Of a stretch of DNA of 64,000 nucleotides, positions 34,838 through 44,900 are shown piece by piece. Every line of letters starts with the position of its first letter. Within the stretch, counting starts at the first letter, position 1. Position numbers and translations under genes: made by a program. Below the pieces are notes generated by a model. It saw nothing but the letters and a program-made list of their open reading frames with translations. It was not told the DNA's origin and did no database searches. Origin of the DNA: Planctomycetota bacterium (GTDB taxonomy: Bacteria > Planctomycetota > Planctomycetia > Pirellulales > Lacipirellulaceae); NCBI GenBank assembly GCA_029259915.1, contig JAJDED010000061.1, positions 166,519-230,518 of the forward strand, written 5' to 3'.

Positions 34838-35623
34838 TTACCGCGACTGGCCGCGGACCAGATCCCGCTCCGCTCGCTGAGCGAGAAAATCTTTATTGCC
34901 GACTTTCTCGAAACTTGCCAAAAAGCTCTGCGTTTCGTCAATCCGATCGCGATCTTCTCGGGACAACCGCCAGGCAAACAAGTGCGTCGAGCGCACCGGG
35001 ACCGACTGCGACTTCACCGTGCGGTGGATTTCCACCGGCACCACGCCGTGGGCTTCACACGCGGCATTCAACTTGAGCCGCGCTCCTGGGGGCAACGTGC
35101 TGTGGAGCATGGTATTCAGCCGCGTGAACCAGTCGGTAAACTCACGATAATGGGCCAACACTTGTTTGTTTTCCGCAGGCACGGTCGCCGCCCTGTATTG
35201 CCAAACCGGGTGGTCGAGCGTGAGGGTGCCCGTTTCATCGTCGAACGATTCTACAAATGTGGGGTCGGCCGAAAACTTCAGCAGCGGATCCTCTTGCCCG
35301 CCGGCCCACTTGTTGATTTTGTCCATCAGCTGGCCAATCCGCTTGGTGGAAATGTCGGTCCGTTGGTTCGATTCCAAATCGAGCAAAATGAATTGCCCGC
35401 CATGTGCCGACGTGGGGGCTCGAAACACTGTGATCTGCGCTGGCTGCTCGGAAAACTGATACACGGTGTTCGCGTCGAACAGCGTGATGGTATGATCCGC
35501 CGGCTCGGTTTCGTCGTCCACAAACACATGAGTTTCCATCCGCATCTGTTGCGCAAAAGTCATCGAACATGGGACCAACAAGAAAATGGCACAAAGACCG
35601 CTTAAGCAGACAGAGCGTAACAT
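34838..35623 (-). CDS. Exported hypothetical protein
   Basis: A 261-residue product from ATG 35623, with an N-terminal signal peptide (VCLSGLCAIFLLVPCSMTFA). The mature part is mixed alpha-beta (MRMETHVFVDDE, ITVFRAPTSAHGGQFILLDL) with no recognised catalytic motif. Convergent with ilvE, whose stop lies 8 bp away. Periplasmic or surface location is expected; role unknown. Confidence 0.65.
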   Translation of the reverse strand: MLRSVCLSGLCAIFLLVPCSMTFAQQMRMETHVFVDDETEPADHTITLFDANTVYQFSEQPAQITVFRAPTSAHGGQFILLDLESNQRTDISTKRIGQLMDKINKWAGGQEDPLLKFSADPTFVESFDDETGTLTLDHPVWQYRAATVPAENKQVLAHYREFTDWFTRLNTMLHSTLPPGARLKLNAACEAHGVVPVEIHRTVKSQSVPVRSTHLFAWRLSREDRDRIDETQSFLASFEKVGNKDFLAQRAERDLVRGQSR

Positions 35624-35806
35624 GATAGCAATTCCTCATGCAGGAGCGTTGTGAGAAAGAGGAGGTGCGAGGATACGCCCCGTGCCCAGGGATGTAAACG
35701 TCGGTTCGGGCAGATTCCACTAAAGCGTCAAGCAAGGACTGACGGGTGCCACGGAAAAGTGCTAGCAGAAATCAGCTGGAACTGGTGCAGCAAAAAAAGC
35801 TGCCCG

Positions 35807-37549
35807 TCACTCTCCTTCGCGCCAATCGTCGAGGTGGATTTCGACGGACGTTCTCCCGCGGAAATTGTTGAGAACCGGGCGAAACGCGATAGAAAGCGGC
35901 CCGTCGATACGCGAAAGCTCCTCGTGCCAATCGCCGCCGCCGAAGGCTACGGCACGAATCTTCACGCCATGTTGGTCGAACATCATCGACAAGTGGCGTC
36001 CCGTGGCCCCGATTTTCTTCGGCTCACCTGCGAGTCGCACATTGCTGGCGCAAAGCACGGGGCGGGAATTGCCGTGTCCGAAGGGGGCGAGGCTTTCGAT
36101 TTGCTCGACCGTTTGACGCGTGAGCATTTGCAGCGAAGCCTCGGCGTCGATCTGCAATTCCGCGGTACGCTCGCTTTGCGAAAGTTTCTCGGCAGCGACT
36201 TGCAGAAAGGCTTCGCGAAAGGCGTCGACATTTTTTGGCGACACTTTGAGACCTGCCGCAGCAGCATGTCCTCCGTGGCTTTCCAGCAGATGCCCACACT
36301 CGGCAAGCGCTTCATGCAAGTTGAAGCCGGGCACACTGCGCGCGGAGCCAATCCCCGGCTTCACGCCCAACGGGTCGGCAGCTATGAGGACCACCGGGCG
36401 GTGGTACTTGTCGGACAAACGCCCCGCAACAATGCCGATGATGCCCGGGTGCCACTCATGGCTGGACAACACGATGGCCGACGTTTGCTCCAAGTCGCAC
36501 GATTCTTTGGTTTGCTTGGTAGCCGCGCGTGCCATGCTGCGTTCGAGCGATTGCCGCTGCGTGTTGAGGTCTTCAATATGGCGAACGATTTTTTCGGCCC
36601 GTTCGGGACTCTCGGTCGTCAAAAGTTCGATGGCAAGTTCGGCCTGTCCCATCCGCCCCGCCGCGTTGAGTCGCGGCCCTAAACTGAAGCCGATGTCTTC
36701 GCCTTGGAGATAAGGCTTCTCCGTGAGTTTTGTAAGCTTCATAAGTGCCGTCAGCCCGACTGTCGGCTGGGCTTTCAAAGTGTCGAGACCATAGCGAACC
36801 AGAATGCGATTTTCGTCCACCAATGGCACCACGTCGCAAACGGTGCCGATCGCAGCCATCCCCACCGCTTGCAGCAAAAACGTGCGAAGCCGACCGCTCA
36901 CTTTTTGGCTATCGCTCACCCGCTGGCAAAGTGCCCAAGCCAGCTTGAAAGCCACCGCCGCGCCACAAAGCCCGGCAAAAGGATATTCAGAGCCCGGCAA
37001 ACCGGGATGCACCAGGACCGCCGCTTCGGGCAGCGACTCGGCCATTTGATGATGGTCGGTGATCACCAGCGTCAGCCCCAAGTCCCGTGCAAATCGGGCC
37101 TCCGCAATGCTAGCAATACCGCAGTCCACCGTGACCACTACTTCGGAACCCTGATCCGATAGTTTCTGGAGTGCCTCTTTGTTGAGGCTGTAGCCTTCGT
37201 CCATACGGTGGGGCACATAGAAATCGACCTCGGCATGGAGCAGCCGCAAACAGCGAAGCAGAATCGCGGTGGCGGTCATGCCATCGGCATCGTAATCGCC
37301 GTAGATAGTGATCCGTTTTTTTTCTTCAATGGCGTGAACGATCAGTTCGACCGCAGCAGGTACACCCGGCAGCTCATTCGGTTCGCGTAGTCCGGTGAGT
37401 TTGGGATCGAGAAATTTGCGCGCATCATCAGGATCGTGAATTCCACGCGACAACAACAGTTGCGCCACAACCGCCGGGATGCCCGCCGCCCGTTCCAGGG
37501 CAGCAACACTATCGGGATCGCAGGGTGCAATTCGCCAACGTTTGGGCAT
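35807..37549 (-). CDS. recJ: Single-stranded-DNA exonuclease RecJ
   Basis: A 580-residue product from ATG 37549; the frame extends to 37615 but that part overlaps the rpmG 3' end and lacks family resemblance. The DHH phosphoesterase motifs are GDYDADGMTATAIL (D85, D87, D89), VDCGIAS (D142) and DHH (165-167), with the DHHA1 part carrying SHEWHPGIIGIVAGRL and ESHGGHAAAAGL, and a C-terminal OB fold. It degrades 5' ssDNA in recombination and mismatch repair. It lies 49 bp after rpmG on the same strand. Confidence 0.93.
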   Translation of the reverse strand: MPKRWRIAPCDPDSVAALERAAGIPAVVAQLLLSRGIHDPDDARKFLDPKLTGLREPNELPGVPAAVELIVHAIEEKKRITIYGDYDADGMTATAILLRCLRLLHAEVDFYVPHRMDEGYSLNKEALQKLSDQGSEVVVTVDCGIASIAEARFARDLGLTLVITDHHQMAESLPEAAVLVHPGLPGSEYPFAGLCGAAVAFKLAWALCQRVSDSQKVSGRLRTFLLQAVGMAAIGTVCDVVPLVDENRILVRYGLDTLKAQPTVGLTALMKLTKLTEKPYLQGEDIGFSLGPRLNAAGRMGQAELAIELLTTESPERAEKIVRHIEDLNTQRQSLERSMARAATKQTKESCDLEQTSAIVLSSHEWHPGIIGIVAGRLSDKYHRPVVLIAADPLGVKPGIGSARSVPGFNLHEALAECGHLLESHGGHAAAAGLKVSPKNVDAFREAFLQVAAEKLSQSERTAELQIDAEASLQMLTRQTVEQIESLAPFGHGNSRPVLCASNVRLAGEPKKIGATGRHLSMMFDQHGVKIRAVAFGGGDWHEELSRIDGPLSIAFRPVLNNFRGRTSVEIHLDDWREGE

Positions 37550-37598
37550 ATCGTCCGTGAATCTTGAGAGGAGAGAGGTCCGGACCCGGGCACCGCGT

Positions 37599-37778
37599 CT
37601 ACTTTTTCTTTTCAACGTGCAGCGTGTGCTTGCGTAGCCGAGGGCTATACTTCTTCATTCGCAACTTTTCGCCGCCCATTTTACGCCGAAGCGTGTAGTT
37701 GTAATCGCCGGTTTCTTCGCAGACGAGAAAAACTGTCTCTACTTTTTTCTTTCGCTTGCCGCCGCTTTTCTTGGCCAT
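37599..37778 (-). CDS. rpmG: 50S ribosomal protein L33
   Basis: A 59-residue product: ATG at 37778, TAG at 37599-37601. The protein starts [20 protein letters not shown] and continues with [11 protein letters not shown] and [12 protein letters not shown], the L33 fold. The zinc-cysteine pairs of other L33 forms are missing except C20, so this is a cysteine-poor L33. A ribosomal component gene placed just before recJ. Confidence 0.85.
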   Translation of the reverse strand: MAKKSGGKRKKKVETVFLVCEETGDYNYTLRRKMGGEKLRMKKYSPRLRKHTLHVEKKK

Positions 37779-38206
37779 GGGTTTCGCTCTCGGTCTTGCT
37801 CGTGAACAAGTTCGCTAGGGTTCTATTCCAAATTTCGCCTAGAAGCCCAACCGTGGGCTCCCCAACACGAAAACTAAGTTCCAAACCTCGGATTTTAGGC
37901 TCTTTTTCCCATTTAATCCAGTGGTGAAATATCGGGCAATGCCGACGGGAAGTTAGGGGTTATACTTGAATTTAGGTGCTGAAAGCCTGTTTATCTCTGG
38001 AGAGCCTGTAATTGCTCCGCAGGTCGAGAGCCTCAAACCTTTTGGCCTTATAGATAAGTTGGCAGCCGGAGGGCCACCGCCCTCCGGGAATTCCCGGACC
38101 GCGTGGCGGTCCGGCTCGACGACGAACAGAAAATTCGAGTGCTTTGAAGTAATAGATCCTCCCGTGGAACAAAGATCTCGCGATTTTTGCCTGCCTGAAA
38201 CTGCCG
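37779..38206. other. 428-bp spacer with two adjacent hairpins
   Basis: CCGGAGGG/CCCTCCGG (38066-38087) and CCGGACCGC/GCGGTCCGG (38094-38114) are two perfect hairpins 6 bp apart. I see no gene here. They lie about 90-140 bp before the next start codon, so a role in its leader is possible. Confidence 0.6.
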
Positions 38207-39820
38207 ATGCCTGCCGAGTCATCCACCGTTCTGCCCGCCGACACGAAACCCGAGGTTCTGGGGCCTGAAAGCCTTTCTTCGCAGGAGGATTCTGTGCCTG
38301 CCGTTTCTTCTCGCGTGCGAGAGCAAAAATCGCTGGTTGCCCTGTGGGTCGCCGCGTGGTTGGAAGAAGGCTATTCACTCTCGTGGCTGGCCAGCGCATT
38401 TTTCCATGCCTGTATCGTGATATTGCTGTCGGTCTTCATGTTTGCCGAGTCGGGCGACCTGCCAATCCGTTGGCTCGACGGCGCGTTCGACCAAGAATTT
38501 TCCGAGATCGTGGATTTGCAGGAATCTTCGCTCAGCGCCGAGGGGGGTGAATTTTCGCTGTCGCAACATCCACCGACTGCTCTTCCCCAGTCGGGAAGTT
38601 CCTTGATTGCAGGTGTAACCAATCCCCTACGTCCTCAAATACCAACCGCTATCCAAACCCCAAACGGGTCGTTCTCTCCCGAGGAAACACTGGGAAATCT
38701 CCTCGCCGCCAAAGGGGGCGGATTGGATGGCCGCGGACAAGATAACCGTCGCCGACTAGCCATGGGTGGCGGCGGCAACGCGGCAAGTGAATCGGCAGTG
38801 GAATTGGGATTGGCCTGGCTGGCGGCCCATCAATGGGGCGACGGTGGCTGGCGGTTCGATCTTGGAAAATGCCCCCAATGCGCAGGCGAGTGCCGCGACT
38901 CGGGAATTATCGACTCGACGACCGCCCCCACGGGGCTTGCCCTGCTCTGTTTTTTGGGCGCAGGCTACACACAGCACGAAGGGCCTTATCAAGATGTCGT
39001 CGCCAACGGTCTGTATTACCTAAGCAACAAGATGGTGTTGACCACTTTCGGCGGCGACTTGCGTGACAACACGTTGCTCGACGAATTGGGCAAAGGGATT
39101 CCCAGCTTCCGCAAAAGCGGCGACATGTATTCCCACGGCATCGCCACCCTTGCGCTTTGCGAAGCGTATGCCATGACGCACGACAAAAATTTAGCCGAGC
39201 CCGCCCAACAAGCGGTCGATTTCATCGTCCACGCCCAACACGAAAAAGGGGGCTGGCGCTACGAACCGGGCGAGCCAGGTGACACAACTGTTTCGGGCTG
39301 GCAGGTGACCGCATTGAAAAGCGCATTGCTGGCCGACCTCGAAGTGCCGCGCGACGTCTGGTACCGCGCCTCGGAATTCTTCGACAGCGTGCAAGAACTT
39401 CGCGGGGCAACTTACGGATACCAAAAGCCTTCGACCAAGCGGCGCTCGACTTCGGTGGTCGGGCTGTTCTGCCGCATGATGTTGGGCTGGCCGCGAGAAC
39501 ATCCGCCACTGCTAAAAGGCATGGCACGAATTGCGGAGGAAACTCCTCAGAAAAATCACATGTACTTCAACTACTATGCCTCCCAAGCATTGCACCATGT
39601 CGGCGGCAGTGGTTGGAAACGCTGGAACCCCCGGATGCGCGATTATCTGGTCACGTCGCAAGCCCAGTCAGGACACGAGCGAGGAAGTTGGTACTTCGAC
39701 GAAGCCTACAGCGACCGCGGAGGCCGGCTTTATACAACCACGCTCTCAATTCTGACACTCGAAGTCTATTACCGGTACATGCCCATGTATCAGGAAGCGT
39801 TTGTCGACGAAGCGCCGTAA
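38207..39820 (+). CDS. Membrane-anchored prenyltransferase/squalene-cyclase-repeat protein
   Basis: A 537-residue product. A membrane helix at about 58-82 (SWLASAFFHACIVILLSVFM) follows an N-terminal ~55-residue cytoplasmic part. From residue ~190 on, repeated alpha-alpha units of the terpenoid-cyclase type appear, with QW-like words (AAHQWGDGGWRFD, AQHEKGGWRYEPG, GATYGYQKPSTK). The usual DxDD catalytic motif of squalene-hopene cyclases is not apparent, so it is probably a non-catalytic or different-substrate member. Such proteins are common in planctomycetes. Start codon (ATG 38207) is tentative. Confidence 0.75.
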   Translation: MPAESSTVLPADTKPEVLGPESLSSQEDSVPAVSSRVREQKSLVALWVAAWLEEGYSLSWLASAFFHACIVILLSVFMFAESGDLPIRWLDGAFDQEFSEIVDLQESSLSAEGGEFSLSQHPPTALPQSGSSLIAGVTNPLRPQIPTAIQTPNGSFSPEETLGNLLAAKGGGLDGRGQDNRRRLAMGGGGNAASESAVELGLAWLAAHQWGDGGWRFDLGKCPQCAGECRDSGIIDSTTAPTGLALLCFLGAGYTQHEGPYQDVVANGLYYLSNKMVLTTFGGDLRDNTLLDELGKGIPSFRKSGDMYSHGIATLALCEAYAMTHDKNLAEPAQQAVDFIVHAQHEKGGWRYEPGEPGDTTVSGWQVTALKSALLADLEVPRDVWYRASEFFDSVQELRGATYGYQKPSTKRRSTSVVGLFCRMMLGWPREHPPLLKGMARIAEETPQKNHMYFNYYASQALHHVGGSGWKRWNPRMRDYLVTSQAQSGHERGSWYFDEAYSDRGGRLYTTTLSILTLEVYYRYMPMYQEAFVDEAP

Positions 39821-39828
39821 ACAGGTGA

Positions 39829-41178
39829 TTAGCGAGAGCAAACCACCACGCGCACGTCGCACACATTTGTTTGCGTGGGACCCGTTCGCATTAAGCCGTC
39901 GACTTTGTCAAAAAAACGATACGCATCGTTTCGCCGCATGTAGTCGTCTGCGTTCAAATTCTGGACGCGCACCGCGGCAACCACTTGTTCGTCGACCACC
40001 GCCCCGGCTGCGTCAGTCGGACCATCTTCGCCATCGGTGCCCCCGGATAGCAACGCAAGCCCTTCCCAATTCTCCAGGTCGTTCAAGGCCGCTAATGCCA
40101 GTTGTTGGTTGCGGCCTCCTTTGCCGCGTATTGCTTCGGGCGCCAGGGTAACATTCGGCTCGCCGCCGGAAATTAAACAATCGGGACCGGAACCCGATTG
40201 CATCGAGCGCGCGTTTTCCGAGAGCCACTGGGCAACTTCCTCCGCAGTGCCCTCGGACGACGTAGCCGAGATCATCGCATGGCTATATCCCAACCGCTCG
40301 GCTTCGATTCCCGCGGCATCAACTGCCGTGGCATTGTTGCCGATAATGTGATTCGAGATTTGGCACACATTCGATTCACCTTGATCGACCGATTTCCTCG
40401 ACCCCTTCAGAAGTGCTGCCGCCTGACGGCCGGCAGGTTGGTCCAGCAGTTGCAAATCTTCGAGCACTTGCAAGGCAGCTTTGGGAGTTGGCTTTCGCAA
40501 CACGGTAGGCCCCGAGGCAATGGTCTCGAGGTCGTCGCCCAACACGTCCGAGAGAATCAATGTTTCCAATCGCCCAGCCCGGCAAGCACGCGCCAAGCCG
40601 CCGCCCTTTACTTCGCTCAATTCACGGCGGACCGCGTTGAGCTGTTGGATGGTTCCACCGCGAGCGGAAATTTCGCGAGTGAGTGTGGTTTTCGCCTCCA
40701 ACGAAAAACCTGCGCAGGGCGCGGGCAGCAGGGCCGAACCGCCGCCCGAAATCAGGCAAATGCAAAGATCGCTGGGGCCCAAACTGCGTACCAACTCAAG
40801 AATTCTTTTCGTGCCCTCAACTCCCGCAGAGGCGGGCTCGTTCACGCCGGCCGGTCGAGAAGCATGCAACCGAATAGCCCGGGTTGGCTGCATGCAATCT
40901 GCTGGCACATTGACCCAACCTTCCACACGCTTCTCATGCAGTAACTGCTCGCCAAAAACAGCTTCCAGCGCCGCGGCCATTGCCCCGCTCGCCTTGCCTG
41001 CGCCTACCACTACAATTCGCCCAAACCCTGCGAGATCAATTTCGCTGCCTCCGATACCCAAAGTATTTCCCGCAATAACAACATGCTCCGGAATCAACCG
41101 ACAAGGTCGAACTGCCTCGACCCCGGCCCACCAAATCTGCTGGGCATTTTCACGTAGTTTTTCGGAAGAAAGCTGCAT
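39829..41178 (-). CDS. Glycerate 2-kinase (MOFRL family)
   Basis: A 449-residue product from ATG 41178. GRIVVVGAGKASGAMAAALE near the N-terminus and the DUF4147/MOFRL features CLISGGGSALLPAP, NAVRRELSEVKGGGLARAC, LSDVLGDDLETIASGPT and LLSGGTDGEDGPTDAAGA are clear. It phosphorylates glycerate to 2-phosphoglycerate. The frame extends upstream to 41244 without signals, so I keep the internal ATG, which is not supported by a strong ribosome-binding site. Convergent with the prenyltransferase-like gene. Confidence 0.88.
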   Translation of the reverse strand: MQLSSEKLRENAQQIWWAGVEAVRPCRLIPEHVVIAGNTLGIGGSEIDLAGFGRIVVVGAGKASGAMAAALEAVFGEQLLHEKRVEGWVNVPADCMQPTRAIRLHASRPAGVNEPASAGVEGTKRILELVRSLGPSDLCICLISGGGSALLPAPCAGFSLEAKTTLTREISARGGTIQQLNAVRRELSEVKGGGLARACRAGRLETLILSDVLGDDLETIASGPTVLRKPTPKAALQVLEDLQLLDQPAGRQAAALLKGSRKSVDQGESNVCQISNHIIGNNATAVDAAGIEAERLGYSHAMISATSSEGTAEEVAQWLSENARSMQSGSGPDCLISGGEPNVTLAPEAIRGKGGRNQQLALAALNDLENWEGLALLSGGTDGEDGPTDAAGAVVDEQVVAAVRVQNLNADDYMRRNDAYRFFDKVDGLMRTGPTQTNVCDVRVVVCSR

Positions 41179-41445
41179 TCGGGTAATGTGGCAGGTGTCG
41201 CAATACGGAACAAGTGGCCATAGCGTGCATCCATAGCCGTCCAAAATCGACTGGGCGTGGGTAAGAAGCCAAGGTTGACTGGCGAACCAAATCAGCTATT
41301 GTGGGGGGTGCTGGGTGTGGAGTCCCGATGGACTTCCCTCGGCTGTTGTTTGACTATCCTGATAGAAGGGATAGCCGATTTTTGGGTTTCTTTGCGACTG
41401 CAGAGGGGCCGCCGGTACTAGTTTTTAGTTTTGGAGATTGGCAAA

Positions 41446-41643
41446 ATGCCAGAAGGTACAATTAAGAAACTGATGGACAGAGGGTTCGGCTTTATCGAGG
41501 GAGAGCGTGGAGATATCTTTTTCCACCATTCTTCCGTCACCGAGGGAAGCTTCGAAACCCTGCAAGAAGGGCAACGCGTAGAATATGAAGAAGGTAGCGG
41601 ACCGAAAGGCCCTTGCGCCGAAAACGTGAAGGTTGTCGCCTAA
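41446..41643 (+). CDS. Cold-shock-domain protein
   Basis: A 65-residue product. ATG 41446 has a GGAG about 9 bp upstream. GFGFIEGERGDIFFHHSSV combines RNP1 and RNP2 of the CSP fold, which binds single-stranded nucleic acids. VEYEEGSGPKGPCAENVKV closes the barrel. A clear terminator follows. It is probably monocistronic. The closeness to canonical CSPs does not say whether it is cold-induced. Confidence 0.93.
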   Translation: MPEGTIKKLMDRGFGFIEGERGDIFFHHSSVTEGSFETLQEGQRVEYEEGSGPKGPCAENVKVVA

Positions 41644-41673
41644 ACTACCGCGATATTTCACAAAGCCATTAAG

Positions 41674-41717
41674 AAAGCCGCCCGACGGTTAATCCGTCGC
41701 GCGGCTTTTTGTTTTTT
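41674..41717 (+). terminator. Rho-independent terminator of the cold-shock gene
   Basis: AAAGCCGC and GCGGCTTT, CGACGG and CCGTCG form a nearly continuous stem around TTAAT, followed by TTTTTGTTTTTT. It begins 31 bp after the stop. Confidence 0.92.
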
Positions 41718-41768
41718 GCAACACAAGGGTATACGCCCTGCGGGTACCTGCCATTTCCCAACAGATTT

Positions 41769-41903
41769 ACCACAGAGACACAGAGGACACGGAGTTTATA
41801 TCTATGATTACTGAGTGATGAAACAAGGATCGAACCCTCTACGGATCATAATTCACCAATCATAAATTCTTTTCTGTCTCCGTGTTCTCCGTGACTCTGT
41901 GGT
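41769..41903. repeat. Imperfect inverted repeat of ACAGAGACACAG words
   Basis: Arms 41769-41795 and 41877-41903 are reverse complements at most positions (ACCACAGAGACACAG against ACCACAGAGTCACGG). The inside carries a second weaker pair (TATGATTACTG / TATGATTGGTG). It ends 13 bp before the stop of the giant protease gene. Confidence 0.85.
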
Positions 41904-41915
41904 AAAAAATTCCGA

Positions 41916-44900
41916 CTAAGCAAAACGCCAGAGCTGCTCTTGGTCAAAGACCGCCTCGAAGGCGTCTTGCGCGTGGTTCTCGACGTAATCTTTATCCGAC
42001 AGATTATCAAACAGTCGGTCCCGCTTAGCAAACAAGCGATCCAACGCCCGGTCACGCATCGCAAACCCAAGGTCCGTCAGATCGATCGAATGATCGTGGG
42101 AAGTCTCAGCAACGACATTTTCAAGCCGAACTGCAACGCGCTCAAAACGCTGTTGGATACCCTCGAAACGGTGCTGCACTTCCATTGCCAGCGATCGCAA
42201 TGCACGATCGTTGGGTATGCCTGACGCGTTTTGTTCCACAACACTTGTTTGCTCGGTTGCAAGCGAAGGAACCGTACTCGCTGCAAACTCGCTGGCAACG
42301 GGACTCGCAGTTCGGGAACCGCTGGGCCCGGTCGAACTGATCCCCGACAACGGTGCCGAACTGCCGGTGGCATCGTAGCCGTAGTTAGTTTCCCATATTG
42401 CTAGATCAGTCGCATTCACCTGACCATCTTGATTACCATCGCCATCGCTTATTGCTGCGCCAGCGACGGTGCCTTCGCCGCGCTGCCAGGCCAGAAAGTC
42501 AAAACCGTCGGCATCGCCGTCCAAGTCGAAATCGCCCGTCTCCAAAACTGCAGGTACAGAACTTCCGCCCGTACCAAAGTCCTGCTCCCAGGCCACCAGA
42601 TCAGCAGCGTCAACGTCGCCGTCGCTGTCGCTATCGCCGTCGGCAGCAGTCGCACCCGTAGTGGTCCCAACACCACGCTGCCAGGCGAGGAAGTCGAAAC
42701 CGTTCACTTGGCCATCTTCGTTAAAGTCCGGTCCGTGGATGATCACTTGTGGCACCACAGGCGGTGCGACGGTCAACACATAATCTTCCACTTCGCCAAT
42801 GCTCGCCAAACCCGTCGAGCCAAGGCCGAACTCGCCATAACGGAAGCGAGCGTAAACCGTGGTGGCGTCGATCGTCGTGGGAATAGCAAAGTTGACGACA
42901 TTCACTCCAGGTACGAGCAGTGCGTTCGTGACAATCTTCTCAGACACACCACCGATCAGGTCGTCGAAATCGCCGTCGCCGTTGAAGTCGACCCAGCCCT
43001 GCAGATAACCGCCATGTCGGCTGGCAACCGCTTCAAGTCGGCCCAGTCCACCCGCGACCAACGCATCGACCGCGATGCCATCTTCGTCGGGTATGAACGC
43101 GGTGTCGTCTCCCAACGCGTCGCTCGTCGGTTTGCCATCCGGCTCAGCATCGATCATCGTTCCCAGGAAGAAAATTCCTTCCGGATGACGTGGGCCATCG
43201 TCTACCAACCGTGTTCCATACACATCAGGCAAATCACCGAAGTCGAGCGTTCCCCCAGGGCCACCGGATCCACTGCTCACGCCAAACTTAATGTCTGTTA
43301 CCGTTCCACCAGAGACGATCGTGGCAAATTGTGGCAGATCGAAGTCGGGGAAGGTCTGCGTGATGCCCGAAAGCGGATCGAGTTCCATCCGCAAAAAGTG
43401 GCCGCCGTCTGGCAGATCGGCAAACGCGTAGGCGCCGTTGCTGTTGGTGGTCGTAACAACATCTCCCGCATCGATCGCACCGCTGTTGTTCATGTCGACG
43501 TAGACGGTGATATTCGGCACGCCAACTTCGCCAGCCTCTCGCAGCATATTTCCGTTCGAATCGTTGAAGATCGTGCCCAGAATAATGCCCGACAGAGCCG
43601 ACCCGTCGCCAGCAGTAGCTCCCGACGGAGGTTGAATGTGGAAATCGACGCCTGTGAACGTGTCGCCCGGTTGAACAAAGAAGGCTTCAAAACCAGCGCT
43701 AGGATTCGAAGCTGTCCAGCTTGCTGGAGGTCGGACGCCGACGTTCATCACGGTGGTCGTCGTCACATCTAAGATGGTCAACGCATACTCGCCCGCGGCA
43801 TTGCTCTCGACCAGGATTTCTCCCGCATCGAGGGCTCCGTTGCGATTCACGTCGCCAAACACACCCACGCCCGGCACGGCAACGTCGTCGCCGTTGAACA
43901 AGCCATCGCCATTTAGATCCGCAAAAATGGAACCGCTAAAATCAACCTGCGGCGCAGCCGGCGGGCCCGGATCGAGCAGGAAATTGATATGTTTCACGTG
44001 GTCGGGAATAGCGGTGCCAGAAAAAGAAAACGGGGCGTTGGTCGCGGCTTGCAGGGGAACCTCAAGATTTGCATCGTAGTCCCACACTTTGAAAAAGTCG
44101 GTCGTGACATTCCATTGCGACTGATAATCTTTAAGGAACCCGCCGGGAGTTATTGAATCGTCCAAGACGGTACGCCCCAGCGGATCTTCAACCGAGATAA
44201 TGTAGTCGTCCGGCACTAGGTCGAAGTAGTAATTGCCATCGGCACCCGTAACGAACTGGTCGACTAGGACATCGGTTGCATCAAGAACCCCGTTGCCGTT
44301 CGCGTCGCGATGGGCAAACACGGTCACATTGGCACCCATAGATTCATGGGCTGTGATCACATTGGCCACTTCTCTGAAGCGAACCACGCCATCGACATCA
44401 GCATTGATTAGTTGTACGCGGCTGAAGTTGAATTGATCGTCCTCATTGTCGTCAACGCCTATAAGGCCTTGGATCCGCTGTGTATTAGCAACTGCAATCG
44501 GACTACCATGCCAATCAACTTCGATGCCTGTGATCTGAAAAGCCGTGTTAGAGTAATTTTCCATGTGAAGCTGCCAACCTTGGCTCAAAATAATTCCTGC
44601 AGCAGGCTCTGCCGTAATGGGGTCGAATATAATCGCATTATCCGATCGTTCGCCCCAACTTCGATTGCTGGAAAAGGTTGCTACCAAGGGATTCCCAGGA
44701 TCGGTATCGCTGGAAGCTAGCGCTGGACTCTCGCGGAATGACGACGCATTTGCATTGATTGGGAAGTTATTTAGACTTGGCGGAGTCTCGAGAAAGAAGT
44801 GGTTTAGATCGTGGTGGGTCCCATCGGGCGAGACCAACAGCACTCGCACACTGTCGAGAAACTCACTGGTTCCACCCGTGGCCGTTATTTTCACTTCCAC

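Noticed and set aside
35651..36682. Plus-strand frame of 343 residues opposite recJ
   Set aside because: RecJ motifs are complete on the minus strand; the frame is a shadow.
42429..43772. Long plus-strand frame (447 residues) opposite the giant subtilase
   Set aside because: The complementary frame encodes clear GEVED and dockerin-like repeats; the long antisense frame arises from codon bias.
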